The notes beneath the pieces are model-generated. The model made no database searches. It was given only the letters and a program-made list of their open reading frames with translations, and was not told where the DNA came from. From NCBI GenBank assembly GCA_020636325.1, contig JACJYC010000022.1:1-64000 (forward strand): a stretch of DNA of 64,000 nucleotides, written 5' to 3'. The stretch comes from Lewinellaceae bacterium (GTDB lineage Bacteria > Bacteroidota > Bacteroidia > Chitinophagales > Saprospiraceae). A program made the translations under genes and the position numbers. Shown in pieces: positions 1-8,406 of this stretch (the stretch's first letter is position 1; the number at the start of each line of letters is the position of its first letter).

Positions 1-187
1 AATGCCTGACCTATTAAAAGCGACACTTATTAATTCACCGATCCTAAAAGTCACCCGGCTTACCATTTCCACCGGATTAAATGTTCTTTAACATATTGAT
101 CACAAACTTTAACGCACCGATAACTCTTAACGATTGTTAATATAACGTCTGTTCATTTGAATAAGCATTAAAGATTCAATTAGCCTT

Positions 188-3100
188 ATGAAAACAAAAA
201 CATTATTTCTCTTGGTCGCCGCGCTTATCCTGGCTACCGGGCAGCTGGACGCGCAGCAGTATTTCGGACAAAACAAGCCCAATTATGAAAAATTCGACTT
301 CAAGGTCTATCTGTCTCCGGAGTTCGAGATCTATTCTTACCTGAAAGATCCGGAAGTCGTCCAACAATTTGCCAACGATGCCGAAAAGTGGTACAAATTG
401 CACCAAAGCATCCTGGCGGACACGATCCGGGGTAAGAACCCGATCATCCTGTACAATGACCACGCGGATTTTCAGCAAACCAACGCCATCAGCGGCCAGA
501 TCGGGACCGGTACGGGCGGTGTGACGGAGGCCCTGAAAAACCGGGTCGTCCTCCCGCTCACCATGTCGAACGAACAAACCCATCACGTGCTCGGGCACGA
601 ATTGGTGCACGCCTTCCAGTACAATATGGTCATTCAGGGGGATTCCACCAATCTGCAGAACCTGGGCAATCTGCCGCTTTGGATGGTGGAAGGATTGGCG
701 GAATACATGTCCATCGGCCGGACCGATTCGCATACGGCCATGTGGATGCGCGACGCCGTGCTGAACGACGACGTACCCAGCCTCAAGGACCTGAACAATT
801 ACGGCAAATATTTCCCGTATCGCTACGGCCAGGTGTTCTGGTCGTTCCTGACCGGTTGGAAAGGCGACGACATCATCCGGCCGTTTTTCATCGCCACGGC
901 CCGGTTGGGATTCGAGCGGGCCTGCCAGACGGTGCTGGGCGTGAGCCAGAAAGAACTGTCCAAACTCTGGGAAGACAGCTTCCGCCAGCATTTCGGTTCC
1001 TTCCTCGGCGACAAGAAGGAACGCCTGGTGGGCAAGGAGCTGATCGGCGAGAAGAACGGCGGCAAACTGAATATCGCACCGGAGATCAGCCCCAACGGCC
1101 GCTACGTCATCTTCCTGTCTGAAAAAGACGTGTTCACTACCGACCTTTACCTGGCCGATGTGCGCGACGGCAAGATCCTGTCGAAGGTGGCCAGCACCCA
1201 ACGCGACGGCCATATCGACGACTTCAACTACATCGAGTCGTCCGGCGCCTGGTCGCCTGACAGCAAGCGGTTCGCTTTCGTCGGCGTCAGCAAAGGCGAT
1301 AATATCCTGATCATCAAGGAAGCCGAATCCGGAAAAACGGTGGTGGAAACGCCGATCAAGGGATTGCCGGCCTTCAACAACCCGGCCTGGTCGCCCGACG
1401 GCAAGACCATCCTGCTGACCGGCCTGGTCGAAGGGCAGGTGGACCTGTTCGCTTACGACCTCAAGTCCAAAAAAATCCGCAGGATCACCGATACGCCTTA
1501 CAGCGAAATGCACCCGGCCTGGTCGGCGGACGGCAGCAAGATCGTCTTCTCAACCGACCAGTTGAGCTATGAAAACGGCCGCAACAACGGCAAATACACC
1601 TTCAACCTGGCAACGATGGACCCCGACGGCGCCAACCTGGAGAACATCGGCATCTTTCCGGGCGCTGACAACCTCAACCCCGAACTGGACACCGCCGGCA
1701 ATATCGTTTTCCTGTCCAACCGCGACGGGTTCAGGAACCTGTACCGTTATGAACTGAGCTCCGGCAAGGTGTTCCAGCTGACCGACCTGCTGACCGGCGT
1801 AAGCGGCATTACGCAATACGCGCCCGCCATCAGCATCGACCGCCGCCGCGACAAGGTATTGTATACCTACTTTTCCGACAACAGCTACCGGATCTTCCAG
1901 GCCCGGCCGGAGGATTTCCTCAACCGGGAAGTGGACCCGCAGGCGGTTGACATGGCGGCGGCCGAATTGATCCGGATCAACAAGAAGGCCCCTGATTACG
2001 TCAACAAGCAACTGGCCCAGATCGATCAGCTGGCCAATCTGCCGGACTCCAGTTTCAATACCATCAAATACAAGCCCAAGTTCAAACTGGATTACCTGGG
2101 CGGCGGCACGGGTATCGGCGTCGGGACGAGCAATACCTTCGGAACGACCACCGGGGTAGCCGGCGGCGTGGATATGCTGTTCAGCGATATCCTGGGCAAC
2201 AACCAATTGTTCTCCAGCCTTTCGCTCAACGGGGAGATCACCGACCTCGGCGGCGGGGTAGCCTACCTCAACCGGAACAACCGCATCCAGTGGGGCGCCT
2301 CCCTGTCGCATATCCCGTACCGGAGTTTCGGTTTCGGCAATTACGGCCTGGACGAGCGGGATTTCGGCGACGGCGGCACCTATCAGGTGGTAGCCGATAC
2401 GTTCTACATCCAGCGGATCTTCCAGGAACAGATCGGCGGTTTTGCCTCCTATCCCTTCTCCACCAAACTGCGGGTGGAGGCCAGCGGCGCCCTTTCGTTC
2501 TACGGCTCCAGGCTGGATCAGTATGTGAATGTTTATCAGGCGATCCCTGCAGGCGGCGGTTATTACCAACCGGGGGCTTATCTGGGCCAGGAGCGGGATA
2601 AAGTCGGGAAAGGCGATCCGTTCGGGTTGTGGAATGTCGGCGCCGCCCTGGTCGGCGACAACTCCTCATTCGGGCTTACGGCGCCATTGACCGGGCACCG
2701 GTTCAGGCTGGGTTTCGACCAATACGGCGGCGAGTATAATTTCACGGCCGCTACCGCCGATTTCCGGATCTATAAGTTCTTCAAGCCCGTCGGGGTCGCC
2801 TTCCGGGCCATGCACTACGGCCGGTACGGCGGCAACGGCGATGAGCTCTACCCCTTGTACATCGGTTCGCCGTGGTACGTGCGCGGCCTGGGTTCCAACA
2901 GCGCACAGGATATCCTGACGGCCAACGGCAAGGATTTCAATCAGCTGGTCGGCAGCAAGATGCTCGTGGCCAACGCGGAACTCCGGATCCCCTTCACCGG
3001 ACCGGAACAGCTTTCCCTGATCAAATCGGGATTCCTGTTTTCCGACCTCAACTTCTTCATCGACGGCGGCGCCGCCTTCTATGAATTCGATCAGCTGAAG

Positions 3101-3319
3101 GGGCCGATCTATAAACTGGACATCAACGGCAACCCGCAGACCAATCCGACCACCGGCGAACCGCTCGTCCTCGAACCGGAAGCCAAGCCCATCTTCACGG
3201 CCGGCGTCTCCCTTCGGGTCAACCTGTTCGGCGCCCTGGTGCTGGAGCCCTACTACGCTTTCCCGCTGCTGAAGGAAACGCATGGGGTATTTGGGTTGAA
3301 TATTGTGCCTGGTTGGTAA
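188..3319 (+). CDS. Secreted metallopeptidase / beta-propeller / outer-membrane barrel fusion protein
   Basis: The 1043-residue product has a Sec signal peptide (about residues 1-22, ending LDAQ). A peptidase-MA-like domain follows, with zinc motif HELVH at 137-141 and a probable third ligand Glu in EGLAEY near 168-173. Residues 290-560 hold WD40-like (PD40/TolB-type) repeats with recurring AWSPDGK-like strands. The last roughly 400 residues resemble a BamA/Omp85-type surface-antigen barrel (GGGTGIGVGTSNTFGTTTG start, alternating aromatic strands). Such fusions are known in Bacteroidota as peptidase-MA family proteins of unknown substrate. The inference is an outer-membrane protein with a peptidase and propeller on one face. 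The ATG start gives a clean signal peptide. The gene stands alone, and a tandem repeat begins right after its TAA stop. Confidence 0.85.
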   Translation: MKTKTLFLLVAALILATGQLDAQQYFGQNKPNYEKFDFKVYLSPEFEIYSYLKDPEVVQQFANDAEKWYKLHQSILADTIRGKNPIILYNDHADFQQTNAISGQIGTGTGGVTEALKNRVVLPLTMSNEQTHHVLGHELVHAFQYNMVIQGDSTNLQNLGNLPLWMVEGLAEYMSIGRTDSHTAMWMRDAVLNDDVPSLKDLNNYGKYFPYRYGQVFWSFLTGWKGDDIIRPFFIATARLGFERACQTVLGVSQKELSKLWEDSFRQHFGSFLGDKKERLVGKELIGEKNGGKLNIAPEISPNGRYVIFLSEKDVFTTDLYLADVRDGKILSKVASTQRDGHIDDFNYIESSGAWSPDSKRFAFVGVSKGDNILIIKEAESGKTVVETPIKGLPAFNNPAWSPDGKTILLTGLVEGQVDLFAYDLKSKKIRRITDTPYSEMHPAWSADGSKIVFSTDQLSYENGRNNGKYTFNLATMDPDGANLENIGIFPGADNLNPELDTAGNIVFLSNRDGFRNLYRYELSSGKVFQLTDLLTGVSGITQYAPAISIDRRRDKVLYTYFSDNSYRIFQARPEDFLNREVDPQAVDMAAAELIRINKKAPDYVNKQLAQIDQLANLPDSSFNTIKYKPKFKLDYLGGGTGIGVGTSNTFGTTTGVAGGVDMLFSDILGNNQLFSSLSLNGEITDLGGGVAYLNRNNRIQWGASLSHIPYRSFGFGNYGLDERDFGDGGTYQVVADTFYIQRIFQEQIGGFASYPFSTKLRVEASGALSFYGSRLDQYVNVYQAIPAGGGYYQPGAYLGQERDKVGKGDPFGLWNVGAALVGDNSSFGLTAPLTGHRFRLGFDQYGGEYNFTAATADFRIYKFFKPVGVAFRAMHYGRYGGNGDELYPLYIGSPWYVRGLGSNSAQDILTANGKDFNQLVGSKMLVANAELRIPFTGPEQLSLIKSGFLFSDLNFFIDGGAAFYEFDQLKGPIYKLDINGNPQTNPTTGEPLVLEPEAKPIFTAGVSLRVNLFGALVLEPYYAFPLLKETHGVFGLNIVPGW

Positions 3320-3472
3320 GGTAAGTCGTAAGTTTACTAGTCGTAAGGTAAGTCGTAAGTTTACTAGTCGTAAGTCGTAAGTGTCCATTACAATGGTCAG
3401 CACGACTTATGACTTATGACTTACGACTTACGACTTATGACTTACGACTTACGACTTACAGACTTACGACTA
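3320..3472. repeat. Heptamer tandem array (GTAAGTC / GACTTAC), two arms in inverted orientation
   Basis: The array starts immediately after the stop codon of the preceding gene. The left half is built of GTAAGTC-type 7-mers with TTTACTAG interruptions. The right half is built of the reverse-complement 7-mer GACTTAC (variant GACTTAT). They are separated by a short unique stretch near 3385-3405, so the array could fold into a long hairpin. No protein is supported here. Confidence 0.9.
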
Positions 3473-3501
3473 ATTTATTTCTCTTTCCCACAAATTCACA
3501 A

Positions 3502-3509
3502 TAACTTTG
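3502..3509 (+). promoter_or_regulatory. -7 promoter element of the bat operon
   Basis: TAACTTTG is an exact match to the Bacteroidota -7 consensus TAnnTTTG and lies 25 bases before the GTG start of the VWA gene. No convincing -33 TTG was assigned. Confidence 0.55.
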
Positions 3510-3534
3510 GCCTTGGTAAAAAAGAAAACACGAC

Positions 3535-4566
3535 GTGTTTAGATTTGAACATCCGGCTTACCTGTGGGCTGCCTTGCTCATTCCTGTACTGGCATTGCTG
3601 TTCCTGCTGTCGGAGCGAATACGGCGGCGGCGAATGAAGCGCTTCGCGCCGGATCATCTGTTGCCGGCTATTGCGCCCGGTTACTCCCGGTTCAAGAATA
3701 CGCTGAAATTCGGTTTGCTGGCACTGGGGCTGGCGTTCCTGTTTGTCGGATGGGCCAATCCGCAGTGGGGGTCGAAAAAGAGGGAGGTCAAACGGGAAGG
3801 GATCGATGTGCTCATTGCACTGGATATTTCCCAGAGCATGCTGGCGGAGGATATTTCCCCGAGCAGGCTTGACCGCGCCAAGCGATTTGCCCAGAACCTG
3901 ACCGAAAACCTTGCCGGACAGCGGATCGGGGTTATTCTGTTTGCCTGCAACGCCTACCTGCAGGTCCCGCTGACGACCGATTACGCCTTTGTCAGCATGT
4001 TCATCAACAGTGCGGGCCCTGATATGGCGGCCTCCCAAGGGACGGACATCGCGGCGGCCATCGACCTGGCCAGGCAAAGCTTCCCGGCCGAGAACAAGAA
4101 CCACAAGGCTTTGATTGTCATTTCCGACGGCGAAGATCACCTCGGAGAGGGCGCCGCAAGCGCCGGAACGGCCAAAGCCGACGGGATGCTGGTTTTCACC
4201 GTCGGCGTCGGAAGCGGAGAGGGCAGCCTGATCCCCACTTTCGTCAACGGCCGCCTGGATTATCTGCGCGATCAGACCGGCAACCCGGTGCGCTCCACCA
4301 TGAATGAAAAAACGCTGACCGATATCGCCACCGCCGGCGACGGCTCGTATTTCCACCTGTCCAGCTCCAGCCAGGAAGTGACCGAGGCGTTGAACAAGGC
4401 CATCGACCAGGTGGAAAAGAGGGAATATGAAGAACGGAGTTTCACAGAATATGCCAGTTATTTTCAACTTTTCCTCGGGATCGGATTGTTGTTCATTCTG
4501 ATCGAGTTCCTGATTTCCTACCGCCAAAGCCGTTATCTGGCTGGAAAGGATATTTTCGGGTCATAA
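3535..4566 (+). CDS. VWA-domain aerotolerance protein BatA/BatB type
   Basis: The 343-residue protein has an N-terminal membrane hairpin (residues 9-26 and about 56-75, starting FRFEHPAYLW as in BatA proteins), a von Willebrand A domain with MIDAS motif DISQS at 97-101, and a C-terminal membrane helix (about 314-332). In the family, Bat proteins form a membrane complex linked to oxidative-stress tolerance in Bacteroides and Leptospira; the mechanism is unsettled. The start is GTG: no in-frame ATG precedes the first membrane helix, and the TAACTTTG promoter lies just upstream. It heads an operon with the TPR and BatD genes. Many Bacteroidota have separate BatA and BatB genes, but only one VWA gene is present here. 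MoxR ATPase and DUF58 genes, usually adjacent, are absent from this window. Confidence 0.88.
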   Translation: MFRFEHPAYLWAALLIPVLALLFLLSERIRRRRMKRFAPDHLLPAIAPGYSRFKNTLKFGLLALGLAFLFVGWANPQWGSKKREVKREGIDVLIALDISQSMLAEDISPSRLDRAKRFAQNLTENLAGQRIGVILFACNAYLQVPLTTDYAFVSMFINSAGPDMAASQGTDIAAAIDLARQSFPAENKNHKALIVISDGEDHLGEGAASAGTAKADGMLVFTVGVGSGEGSLIPTFVNGRLDYLRDQTGNPVRSTMNEKTLTDIATAGDGSYFHLSSSSQEVTEALNKAIDQVEKREYEERSFTEYASYFQLFLGIGLLFILIEFLISYRQSRYLAGKDIFGS

Positions 4567-4583
4567 GCAATTTGGTTTTGACT

Positions 4584-5357
4584 ATGAAAGACAATATTGG
4601 CCATAAAAACCTGCATTTCCTGATCACGCTGCTGGCCGGCTGTCTGTTCACGAGCGGATTGACGGCCCAATCAGGGCATACCCTGTTGCGGCAGGGTGAC
4701 CGGAATTACAAATCGCAGGACTATGGAAAAGCGGAGGAAAGCTATCGCAAAGCCCTTGAAAAGGAGCCCTCCGCCCGCGGCAAATACAACCTGGGCAATA
4801 CCATTTACAAGCAGGACCGATATGACGAAGCCGTCAAGCGGTACGAAGAAGCCGCGAACTCAGCTTCGGATCCGGCGTTGAAATCCCGGGCATTCCACAA
4901 TTTGGGCAATGCCTATTTCCAGCAAAAAGAGTTCGACAAAAGCATTGAGGCCTACAAGAATGCCTTGCGCCTCAATCCTTCCGACCTGGAAACCAAATAC
5001 AACCTGGCGCTGGCGCAAAAATTCCTGCCGCCGCCTCCCCCACCCCAGCAAAATAACGATGAGAACCAGCAGGACCAGAATCCGCAGGATCAAAACCAAC
5101 AGCAACAAAACAACGATCAACAACAACAGGACCAACAGCAACAGCAGCAACAACAACAGCAGGAGCAGCAAAACCAATCACAGGATCAGCAGAATTCGCA
5201 GGAAGGCCAGTCCCAGAACCAGCCTATGAAAGAAAAGGAGCTGACAGAGGAGGATATCAAGCAACTGCTGCGCAGCATTGCGGAAGAGGAGAAAAAAACC
5301 CTGGAAAAGCTGCGTCAGGCAGATGCAGGCGCCTGTCGGTCTACTAAGGCATGGTAA
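4584..5357 (+). CDS. batC: TPR protein BatC type with Q/N-rich linker
   Basis: The 257-residue protein has a signal peptide (about residues 1-29), about three TPR units between residues 35 and 150 (for example SAREHNLGN-like and AFHNLGNAYFQQKEFDKSIEAYKNAL), a proline run, then a long Gln/Asn-rich stretch (about 155-215) and an acidic EEDIKQLLRSIAEEEKKTLEKL tail segment. BatC proteins are periplasmic TPR partners of BatA/B. ATG at 4584 is preferred over an in-frame TTG at 4572 because it starts the signal peptide. The gene follows the VWA gene after 17 bases. The last codons (GACRSTKAW) run into a repeat region, so the original C-terminus may have been altered by repeat insertion. Confidence 0.85.
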   Translation: MKDNIGHKNLHFLITLLAGCLFTSGLTAQSGHTLLRQGDRNYKSQDYGKAEESYRKALEKEPSARGKYNLGNTIYKQDRYDEAVKRYEEAANSASDPALKSRAFHNLGNAYFQQKEFDKSIEAYKNALRLNPSDLETKYNLALAQKFLPPPPPPQQNNDENQQDQNPQDQNQQQQNNDQQQQDQQQQQQQQQQEQQNQSQDQQNSQEGQSQNQPMKEKELTEEDIKQLLRSIAEEEKKTLEKLRQADAGACRSTKAW

Positions 5358-5556
5358 GTGGTCAGTTATCAGTTATCAGTGGTCAGTCTCCGCCCGCCGT
5401 AGCTTCAGCGTAGGAGGGGGTCAGTGGTCAGTCTCCGCCCGCCGTAGCTTCAGCCTCCGGACGACAAAGTCGCCTACGGCAGACGGCGTCAGCGTAGGAG
5501 GGGGTCAGTGGTCAGTCGGGTATGGGCGACGCTTCGACTTTACAACGGACGCTCAA
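5358..5556. repeat. Composite repeat: GGTCAGT heptamers and a partly repeated block of about 50 bases
   Basis: Heptamers of the GGTCAGT/TATCAGT type alternate with partial copies of a block containing CGCCCGCCGTAGCTTCAGC and GTAGGAGGG. The array interrupts the bat operon between batC and the short batD-like gene. Confidence 0.8.
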
Positions 5557-5574
5557 CAATAAAACAATGAAGCA

Positions 5575-6144
5575 ATGAAACAGTTATTCTTGGCCATTTT
5601 CATTCTCGGTCTTCATTTTCTGGCCGGCGCTCAGGAGGGCGATCCGAAATTCACGGTGACCGTAAGTTCCGATTCCATTCTGCTCGGCAATTATTTCCGG
5701 GTCACCTTTACCCTCGAAAATGCGGGTGAGGGCGACTTTGAGGCGCCTTCATTCGACGGATTCACCGTCATCAGCGGCCCCAATTATTCCACCAGCATGA
5801 GCATGGTGAACGGGAAAGTCAGTCAGAAGATCTCCTATAATTTTTACCTTGAGCCCATCGATATCGGCAATTATTATATCCAGCCGGCCAGCATCACCGT
5901 CGGCGACAAAGTCATGGAAACCCTGCCGCTGCCGGTGATGGTTGTCCCGAACCCCGATGGCGTCAGGCAATCCATACCCGAACAACAGGACCTGGAATGG
6001 GGCGGCAGTTTCAATGACGGTTTTCCGGATATTTTTGAGCAATTTTTCAAAAACCGGCCCCAACCCGACCTGACACCGCCTCCGTCGACACCGGCGCCCC
6101 GGGAGGATAAGCCCCAAAAGAAAAAGAAAATCTATAAAATGTAA
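5575..6144 (+). CDS. Short BatD-like secreted protein (single N-terminal BatD domain)
   Basis: The 189-residue protein has a signal peptide (1-19) and one Ig-like domain that clearly resembles the N-terminal domain of the full BatD downstream: both carry NYF/DYF-V-F-TL-N followed by DF-AP-F--FT and G-----N-K-S-----YNF-L-P. A Pro-rich and Lys-rich tail ends at KKKKIYKM. It lacks the later Ig-like domains, the membrane helix and the cytoplasmic tail of BatD. The next gene begins 15 bases downstream. It is most simply a tandem duplicate of the BatD N-terminus that may act as a soluble periplasmic partner. No frame in the gap restores a full-length BatD, so it looks like a genuine short gene, although decay after repeat insertion is possible. 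Confidence 0.75.
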   Translation: MKQLFLAIFILGLHFLAGAQEGDPKFTVTVSSDSILLGNYFRVTFTLENAGEGDFEAPSFDGFTVISGPNYSTSMSMVNGKVSQKISYNFYLEPIDIGNYYIQPASITVGDKVMETLPLPVMVVPNPDGVRQSIPEQQDLEWGGSFNDGFPDIFEQFFKNRPQPDLTPPPSTPAPREDKPQKKKKIYKM

Positions 6145-6158
6145 GCCGACTGCGAACA

Positions 6159-7970
6159 GTGTTTAAAATCAAATCCATCCTTACTGTTTTCGGGCGGATG
6201 AACGACCGCCCCGCACCTTGCCAGGGGCTGCCCGGGCTTTGTCTTTTGGCAATGCTGGCCCTCAGCGCCATGCATGCCCCGGGTCTTTGCGCCCAGGTCA
6301 GCTTTGAAGTCTATACCGATTCGAGGCAAGTCCCGCTGAATGACTACTTTCAGGTCAGTTTCACGTTGAAGAATGCCGACGGCGAGGACTTCCGCGCGCC
6401 CGATTTCAAGAATTTCACCACGGTCGGCCCGCCGGGCAGGTCGGCCAGCACCACCATCCTGAACGGTAAAATGTCGAAGGAGCTGGCTTATAACTTCACC
6501 TTGCAGCCGAAGAAAAAGGGCCGGTTCACCATCGGGCCGGCATCCATAGTGGTCAACGGCAAACGATATACGACCGACCCGCTGACCATAGAGGTTGTCG
6601 ACGGCCTGAAAACCGGCAATAACCCGAACGGCGCCGAGGAGGTTTACCTTCGCACCCAGGTTACGGATACTGCGGTTTGGGTCGGCCAGCAGGTCAGCCT
6701 GGGCTATAAGCTTTTTTCTACGATCCCCATCGACCGGTACAACGTTGTGGAAGAACCCGGATATGAAGATTTTTATGCGCAGGATATGCGCCGGTTTGAC
6801 AGCCGCCAGCAGCGGGAGATCATCAACGGCGCCCAATACGCCAGCAGGGTGATCAAACAGGTGGCGTTGTTCCCGCAGCGCGCCGGCGATCTGAAGGTCG
6901 GCCAGTTCAACATCCAGCTGATCACGGAAGAAACGGACCCTCGCAGCCGGAACAGCTTCTTCCCGCTGACGCGCACCCGGTTGATCCCCGCGGTAGTCGC
7001 CCCGCTGACCATCCACGCCAAATCCCTGCCGCCCGATCCGCCCGTCGGATTCACCGGGGCGGTAGGTTCATTCGAGGCCAGCAGCGCGATGGGAAATAAC
7101 CGGATCACGACCGACGACGCGCTTTCGGTTAAGCTCACCATTACCGGTAACGGCGACCCCAAACGGTTGCAGCCTCCGGATATAGCCTTCCCGGAAGGAT
7201 TCGAAGCCTACCCGCCGCGGACCAGCGATGAATCCACCTTTGAACAAGACAATCAGGTGGTCACACAGAAAACCTTTGAATACCTGGCCGTGCCGGAAAA
7301 GCCCGGAACGTACACTTTTAATGTCCATTTTTCCTGGTTTGATCCCGATTCGGTCAAATACGTCACCTATACTTCGAATGATTTTCAGGTTACTGTCGCG
7401 CAGGGATCGAATCGCAAAAAAAGACCTGCCGATACCGGGGAAACCGATGAAACCGCCGATCAGGATATCCGCTACCTGAAAACCGATATCCGGCTGACAG
7501 AACCGCGCCTGTTCACCGGCTCCGTCGCTTTCTGGGCGTTGGGCTCTTTTCCGCTGGTTGCCTTTCTCGGTCTTTTCTTCTTCAGGCAGTGGCGGGTTCG
7601 AAAATCTTCCGCCGATCCGGTACAGACCAATTTCCGGAAAGCCCGCAAGCTGGCCCTGCAAACCCTTGCCTCCGCGGACACTTACCGGCAGGCGGGCAAC
7701 GGCAGAGCTTATTATGAGGCCCTTGAATCCGCACTGAACGGCTACCTGGAACGCAAACTGAACCTGCCTGCCGCCAATTTCCAATCGGAGGTCATTCGCG
7801 AAAAACTCACCGAAAAAGGCGTTTCAGAAAAACTGACCGATGAATTCTTTTCGTTGCGGCACCGGGTAGAAATGGCCTTGTACGCAGGCGCCATCCGGCA
7901 GGAGGATATGGAGCGGGACCACCAGCGTGCCGCGGAGTGGATCGCTGCGGTGGAGGGGGAGATATTTTGA
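6159..7970 (+). CDS. batD: BatD-family membrane protein
   Basis: The 603-residue protein has a signal sequence (ends near residue 48 at LCAQ), two or more Ig-like BatD repeats (about 50-430), a membrane helix (about 452-472, FWALGSFPLVAFLGLFFF) and a basic then helical cytoplasmic tail. In Bacteroidota, BatD ends the Bat operon. The longest reading starts with GTG; an ATG at 6198 (MNDRPAPCQG) is an equally good start because the signal hydrophobic core lies after it. The gene ends in TTTTGA directly continuous with a GATGCTGC repeat. Confidence 0.87.
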   Translation: MFKIKSILTVFGRMNDRPAPCQGLPGLCLLAMLALSAMHAPGLCAQVSFEVYTDSRQVPLNDYFQVSFTLKNADGEDFRAPDFKNFTTVGPPGRSASTTILNGKMSKELAYNFTLQPKKKGRFTIGPASIVVNGKRYTTDPLTIEVVDGLKTGNNPNGAEEVYLRTQVTDTAVWVGQQVSLGYKLFSTIPIDRYNVVEEPGYEDFYAQDMRRFDSRQQREIINGAQYASRVIKQVALFPQRAGDLKVGQFNIQLITEETDPRSRNSFFPLTRTRLIPAVVAPLTIHAKSLPPDPPVGFTGAVGSFEASSAMGNNRITTDDALSVKLTITGNGDPKRLQPPDIAFPEGFEAYPPRTSDESTFEQDNQVVTQKTFEYLAVPEKPGTYTFNVHFSWFDPDSVKYVTYTSNDFQVTVAQGSNRKKRPADTGETDETADQDIRYLKTDIRLTEPRLFTGSVAFWALGSFPLVAFLGLFFFRQWRVRKSSADPVQTNFRKARKLALQTLASADTYRQAGNGRAYYEALESALNGYLERKLNLPAANFQSEVIREKLTEKGVSEKLTDEFFSLRHRVEMALYAGAIRQEDMERDHQRAAEWIAAVEGEIF

Positions 7971-8091
7971 TGCTGCACTTCGACTTCGCTCAGTGTGAAG
8001 ATGCTGCCCGCCTTCGCCTTAGGGCTATGGCGGACGGAAGATGCTGCCACGCTGAGGCGTGGTTGATGCTGCCCGCCGCCGCTCTTGGGAA
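7971..8091. repeat. Composite GATGCTGCC repeat block (copy 1)
   Basis: This block holds a unit of about 70 bases (8000-8069) beginning GATGCTGCCCGCC, followed by GGGCTATGGCGGACGG and the hairpin CCACGCTGAGGCGTGG. A near-identical copy lies at 29649-29718 and a partial copy at 27394-27442. A CTTCGACTTCGCTCAG motif lies at about 7979. Together with the next two entries this explains the 436-base gap before the DUF2911 gene. Confidence 0.8.
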
Positions 8092-8193
8092 ACTGTTCAG
8101 AATTTTGTGTCAACAGGATTTTTAGCACGCGCAGCGTGATGAAAATCAGAACTTTGCGTCTTCGGGTGAAAAACACTTTATTGAACGGTCTCG
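8092..8193 (+). repeat. Palindromic dispersed element of about 105 bp, copy A
   Basis: Copy A has terminal inverted repeats (CTGTTCAGAA... and ...TTGAACGGTCTC), the conserved segment TTTTGTGTCAAC, a central hairpin at 8119-8145 with GCA loop, and a TTTGCGTCTT segment. Three other copies are at 27457-27565, 58021-58123 and 63899-64000. Here the stem contains CACGC/GCGTG where copy B has CATGC/GCATG, a compensatory T-A to C-G change. Confidence 0.82.
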
Positions 8194-8262
8194 CTCTTGG
8201 GTTTCGGAAGTAAATTTTTTCTAACGCGAAAGCTCCGTTACGACTTATCCTTCGACTACGCT

Positions 8263-8340
8263 CAGGAGATCCCCACTTACGACTTACAACTTACGACTTA
8301 CAACTTACGACTTACAACTTACAACTTACAACTTACGACT
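8263..8340. repeat. GACTTAC/AACTTAC heptamer array
   Basis: Seven-base units ACTTACGA/ACTTACAA run up to the A-run of the DUF2911 terminator. A CTTCGACTACGCTCAG motif precedes the array at about 8248. Confidence 0.88.
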
Positions 8341-8384
8341 AAAAAAACGGATCCTGAATAAACAACCCGTCTATTCAGGATCCG
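8341..8384 (-). terminator. Rho-independent terminator of the DUF2911 gene
   Basis: On the minus strand a perfect 13-bp stem (CGGATCCTGAATA and TATTCAGGATCCG, 11-base loop) is followed by seven T residues. It lies 22 bases beyond the stop codon of the DUF2911 gene. Confidence 0.92.
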
Positions 8385-8406
8385 CAGGATTATAGCATAT
8401 TTAGGA

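Noticed and set aside
4860..5177. Leucine-run open frame antisense to batC
   Set aside because: It is the antisense reading of the Gln-rich CAG/CAA stretch.
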